From positions 9,782,604-9,846,603 of the forward strand of contig NC_051105.1 of the NCBI RefSeq assembly GCF_901709675.1: 64,000 nucleotides of DNA. Reading direction: 5' to 3'. Under the pieces are notes generated by a model. The model did no database searches, was not told where the DNA came from, and saw only the letters and a program-made list of their open reading frames with translations. This document shows positions 59,934 to 64,000 of the stretch, piece after piece. A program made the translations under genes and the position numbers. Position 1 is the stretch's first letter, and each line of letters starts with the position of its first letter. The DNA is from Syngnathus acus (Eukaryota > Chordata > Actinopteri > Syngnathiformes > Syngnathidae).

Positions 59934-62900
59934 GTAAGGAAACTTCAACTTACTCCTCCCGTGCATCTTCACTTGCTGTGATCGTCATGCGTCTTTGAAA
60001 GATTGTCACCAAGCAGTGCGCATGGACCTCAAAGCAGCCGGGTCACATGATTTAGGAGTGGGTGAGCGTATGAATTGATTAGTTTGTATGAATGAATAAA
60101 AACACAATAGGGCCTTTTACAACCAATGCCTGGTTGTTTAAATATTTTGGTTCTCTACTTTTGAAACTTACATTTTCTGTATTTAGATTTGTGATATACA
60201 TTGTGTGTGTCCTTTTTTTAGAGCAACAATAAATATCTTGTTGCAACTTATGTATTTATAGCTACAGTGGCTTGCACAGAATATTTGACACTTGACCTCA
60301 GCACATTTTGGGCATGTGAAAAGTTACCTTCAAACTTTTGGAACATTTGTGGGACACGTACCTGCCATTGCCGCTCTCAGTATCACTTTTCCAGGAGGGG
60401 GTGAAAAAGGATTCGACCCTTTTGTTGTGTCCGAGCGTGTTCGGCGTGTCGGCGTTCTTGGAAGAAGTTGCTAGGTAACCGAAACGGACACCATCTTGCC
60501 TCCCTGAGTCAACATCCCAGACGTCCAACCGTACCTTGACATTATTTATTCATTGTCATCGTGGCATAGAGTAAGGCTGAACAATTAATCAAATTCGAAT
60601 TGATGTTGTAATGTAGTAAAATGGAATTTTAAAACCAGTGTTTAGGAATTTGACAACTCAAATTGAATTTTAGTCATAAAATCAACTTCCATTGGCTGTT
60701 GCAGCTCAATGCTCCAAGCTGTTCCATTGTTGATGAACATAAATGTAGAAATATGTACAAGTGAATGTATGGCTTGTGTTTCGCTGTGGGGCAAGAATGC
60801 GAGCTCACACATAACCGCTGTCCACACAGCTAGTTAGTAATTCCTCCGTGAAACATGTAAATAGCACACGAATAGAAGGACTGTGTGAAGAACAGCGGAG
60901 GACTGTGGCTTCTTATTCCCACAATGATGTGCCATCATAAAAAAAAAACGTTCATTTTCACACAGCTGACATTTCTCAATGACTCACTTTGGTGATCAAG
61001 TGCAATTTTCTCATTTGTCCTGACACCAGTTTGTAAATTTGTCACCCAGACCGGCTTTGTTGACTTGTCGGACATTTGCAGCAACCCTGAGTTTCATCCT
61101 CGTGTGTATATGCACACTTTGAGGCCAGCTGAGCACACTTGTAGTGACGCCATGCATCAACAGCTGCACTTTCAGAATATATTTACTCGTCGCATGGATG
61201 CTAGCTTTTGTTTTGGTTACACACCCGTGTCCAATAATGAGCCAGTATGGGGCCCATTAGTGTACCTTCAGGGGTCAAATGTCTCAGTGATCAACAAATA
61301 CTATGCTTGTGCCCTTAATGATGGGAATTGATTGATTGCGCTTGGAAATTCTAAGCGGTTTATTGAACAGATGGTAGACTGTTATGTAATTGTCATCAAT
61401 AGTCGGACTCTCAGTTGATGGTGCTGTCCGCACAACCTCAGCTTTCCCGGCATCTGATTTAATGAAGTACAGATCAAACTCATGTTCTCACAAGTCCCCA
61501 AATGTACAGTTTTTAGTGTCTGCAACTAAGATTGCACAATTGACACAAGAGTAACTTCTCAGCTATGTTTCCACTCCGAGCTACGCTGCAGGACCAAGCA
61601 TGTCTGGAAATTACCGCACTGTCAAAGTGTTGTTAGAGCTCATGTGATTCCTCCCTTGCTAGCTATTTGTTCTCTGAGTTTTGCTGACTAAAATGTGCAT
61701 TTAGTTCAGAGAAGATAAATAGCACTCTAAGAATAAACCCATGGGGGGCAGAGATGTGATCATGTGACCACGAGTTCCCCGCACAGGTCAATAATACATG
61801 AGGCTGCTCGCGTAACCAATGCACATTAGTCGTCACACTCTATACCAAAAGCTTCAATCCAATACCAATTCAACATAATCTAACTTTGAAAAACATTTAA
61901 GTAGACAATGTTATTTGATTTGATTGGAAACTTGATGCTGATGTCATTTGAGTAAACCAAGTCCGTCACTGACTCCAGTCCAAAACTTTCCAGATTTACA
62001 AGATGAGTGTTTACAGGCTGAAATATTAAGCAATGATGTATGACTTGTCGAGTGAGGGCGTCCAGGAAAGTGAGAAATATAACACGCGCTCTTCAAATAC
62101 GCTTGGAAATAATTGGCTTTTTCTAAGGCCAGTTGACATTATTATGTAAACCACGTAGCTGTGTCCATATGTTTTGCTAGGTTGTCATGTAAACGTACTA
62201 GCAAGTCACTAACTGCTCTTCATCATGAAACATCTGTGTAGCGGTGTCATCTGAAGTATTGATTTTTTTTTCTTTGGGCATTTGCACACTGGCTGAGATC
62301 AATGGATTTGTGTTACATAATTGTCCAGTTTAGATTTGGATTACACGGATAACATGAAGGGAAAACTGTGGATTAACATCACGATTCCAGCCGACATTTT
62401 TCCATCCTGTCTCCGCAGGAAGTGCCCATGACTTCCTGTGCTCCATGTTGTGGTGGGAAAGAAGCGGTCTTCTGCTAGATAGTGCAGATTTCCTCTGATT
62501 TTATTTAGGCTGACCTCCGCTCTCATAAAGGGATTTTTGCCTGATGAGCAGTTCTGTTTTGAAGCAAAAACATTACCATAATAGGTTTTTGGATGTTTTT
62601 CTGAGTGCACTACACCTGTCTGCTTCTGTTTTGCGAATATACATTGCGTCATCCAAAATGACTTTAGCATCTGTGAACGGTCTACTTGTGCAGGCAATGA
62701 TGATGGTGCTTCTTTTTTTAGTGCAACACTGGGAGGAGGTTTGTTTTAGTGGTAGATGGAATGCATTCTCTGCGGTGCTGGCAGTTTGTTTAGTTTTCGC
62801 GCGTTCTCGTCCGTTCAATTGGAAAATGAACGGAAGGGCAGAGCAGCAGGGCGGGGGCTCATATGAAAGTGTTCGGCATCCCTTTGCTATTTATATCAAA

Positions 62901-64000
62901 GCTCCATCAGTGTGATTCGGAAGGAAAACCAAATATGTTTGTCACATCAATAGCATTCTGAACTTTTATTTGTTAGGTTAAGAGTCATTTGAATTCACCA
63001 CGTCATGTAAACGCAACATGTTGAGAAACCATATTGTTAGCATTAATTGGTTGGAATGCTAATTTGAGCAATTTGTTCAAACCGCTAACTTTAGCATTCC
63101 TTCTTTATTATAACCTTGTTTTATTTTTGGGATCACTTTTCAAAAGACTTAAATGTCAGGTTGCTGTTTTTGCTCTCCCACAGCAGCCTTGAAAAGCCAA
63201 TAAAGCCTTCACGGTACTTTTTAGCCTCGAGCTACGTCAAAGTATCAAATAAATGGTGCCCTTTTGAACACAGAGCACACTTTGACCATACGTACTCATT
63301 CAATACGACAGTTCTAACTGAATTATACGAGGGCATATGTGTGGATGCAGCTCGGCCATCCATCACTAATTTATGAGCGTTTTCAGGGGCCGGCCTGTTA
63401 GCTGAGACGTGAAACTGCTCAAGCTCAGCCTGCCTAAATTGTTGGCCTTCACTCCTGCTTTCGACTGAAGATTAATCTCATTGGATTAAAACCTTGAGAA
63501 GGCCTCTAATATGTACAGAAGCCTGTGAAGCTCATCCGCTTTGACCGACCGCAAAGCGAAGACTAATGGCTACCAGATTTTCTCTTAAGTCCCGTATGTG
63601 TTTTCTTTTCTTCCAGAGAGGTGTATTTACCCTCCCTGCCCACTTGATATGTCCATAAATTCTCTCTTCTAACCTACATGATGGCTCACTAAGAGCTAGC
63701 TTGTAATTGCGGGGAAGCTACTGCTAGCTTGCGCCTATGGTAGAGCAGATTAGAGGGAAGGCAATATGCCAACACACTTAATCCTTGTCATTATTTCCCT
63801 CCACCTGACAGATGACCATTTCACTATTATACAAGATATTGCTTTGAATATTTTTTTGGTGTAGTGTATTCTAAATAATCTGTGTATTTCCATTTGAAAG
63901 TCGCTAATCTCATTTTGCCATATACTGATAACATCAATTTTCTGTAAAATCAACTATGTGGCGCAAAAACAAAACAAATGAAAGATGTCGCAAGACTTCC
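59934..64000 (+). other. First intron of dock9, running off the window
   Basis: AT-rich sequence with only short ORFs and no recognised exon. The stretch near 60262-60330 (CTACAGTGGCTTGCACAGAAT) resembles a widespread fish repeat starting ACAGTGGCTTGCAAAAG, in a degraded form. Nothing else was recognised. Confidence 0.6.

Overview
This window is vertebrate genomic DNA, very probably from a teleost fish. Its genes are split by short GT-AG introns, coding exons are GC-richer than the AT-rich spacers, microsatellites are common, and there is a family of fish-type TIR elements. No prokaryotic, viral or organellar gene was seen. The species cannot be named from the sequence; the compact introns suggest a percomorph.

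Layout, left to right. (1) 1-14827 has no recognisable coding exon. It holds two TIR elements, a long GT microsatellite, and a CpG-rich island at 5437-5686 that ends in a strong splice donor and may be a remote 5'UTR exon. (2) 14828-16012 (+) is the single-exon serotonin receptor htr1f. (3) 17837-23437 (+) is znf654, an 11-exon zinc-finger gene. (4) 25725-29225 (-) is a 10-exon gene for a glutaredoxin-DEP-DUF547 protein. (5) 30770-31985 (+) is the 4-exon homologue of human C3orf38. (6) 32640-58800 (+) is farp1, a FERM-DH-PH-PH Rho-family GEF. I reconstructed it as one noncoding and 26 coding exons with consistent phases throughout (1,223 aa). (7) 59817-59933 (+) is the first coding exon of a dock9-type GEF, and its intron runs off the window.

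Two groups of neighbours are joined here. htr1f, znf654 and c3orf38 correspond to human 3p11, while farp1 and dock9 correspond to human 13q32. CGGBP1 (3p11) and STK24 and SLC15A1 (13q32) were not found between them.

The most interesting content is in farp1. First, a coding exon has an internal GC-AG donor (49987). Using it gives the full-length GEF. Reading through it gives a 743-residue FERM-only protein with its own stop and polyadenylation signal. Second, an apparently unused stretch at 57483-57610 is a phase-matched homologue of the PH1-PH2 linker exon at 56611-56777. The two look like mutually exclusive exons, because including both or neither shifts the frame. The other notable gene is the glutaredoxin-DEP-DUF547 fusion, for which I know no human counterpart.

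All exon boundaries were worked out by eye from splice sites, reading phase and remembered family similarity. No alignment, expression data or database search was available.
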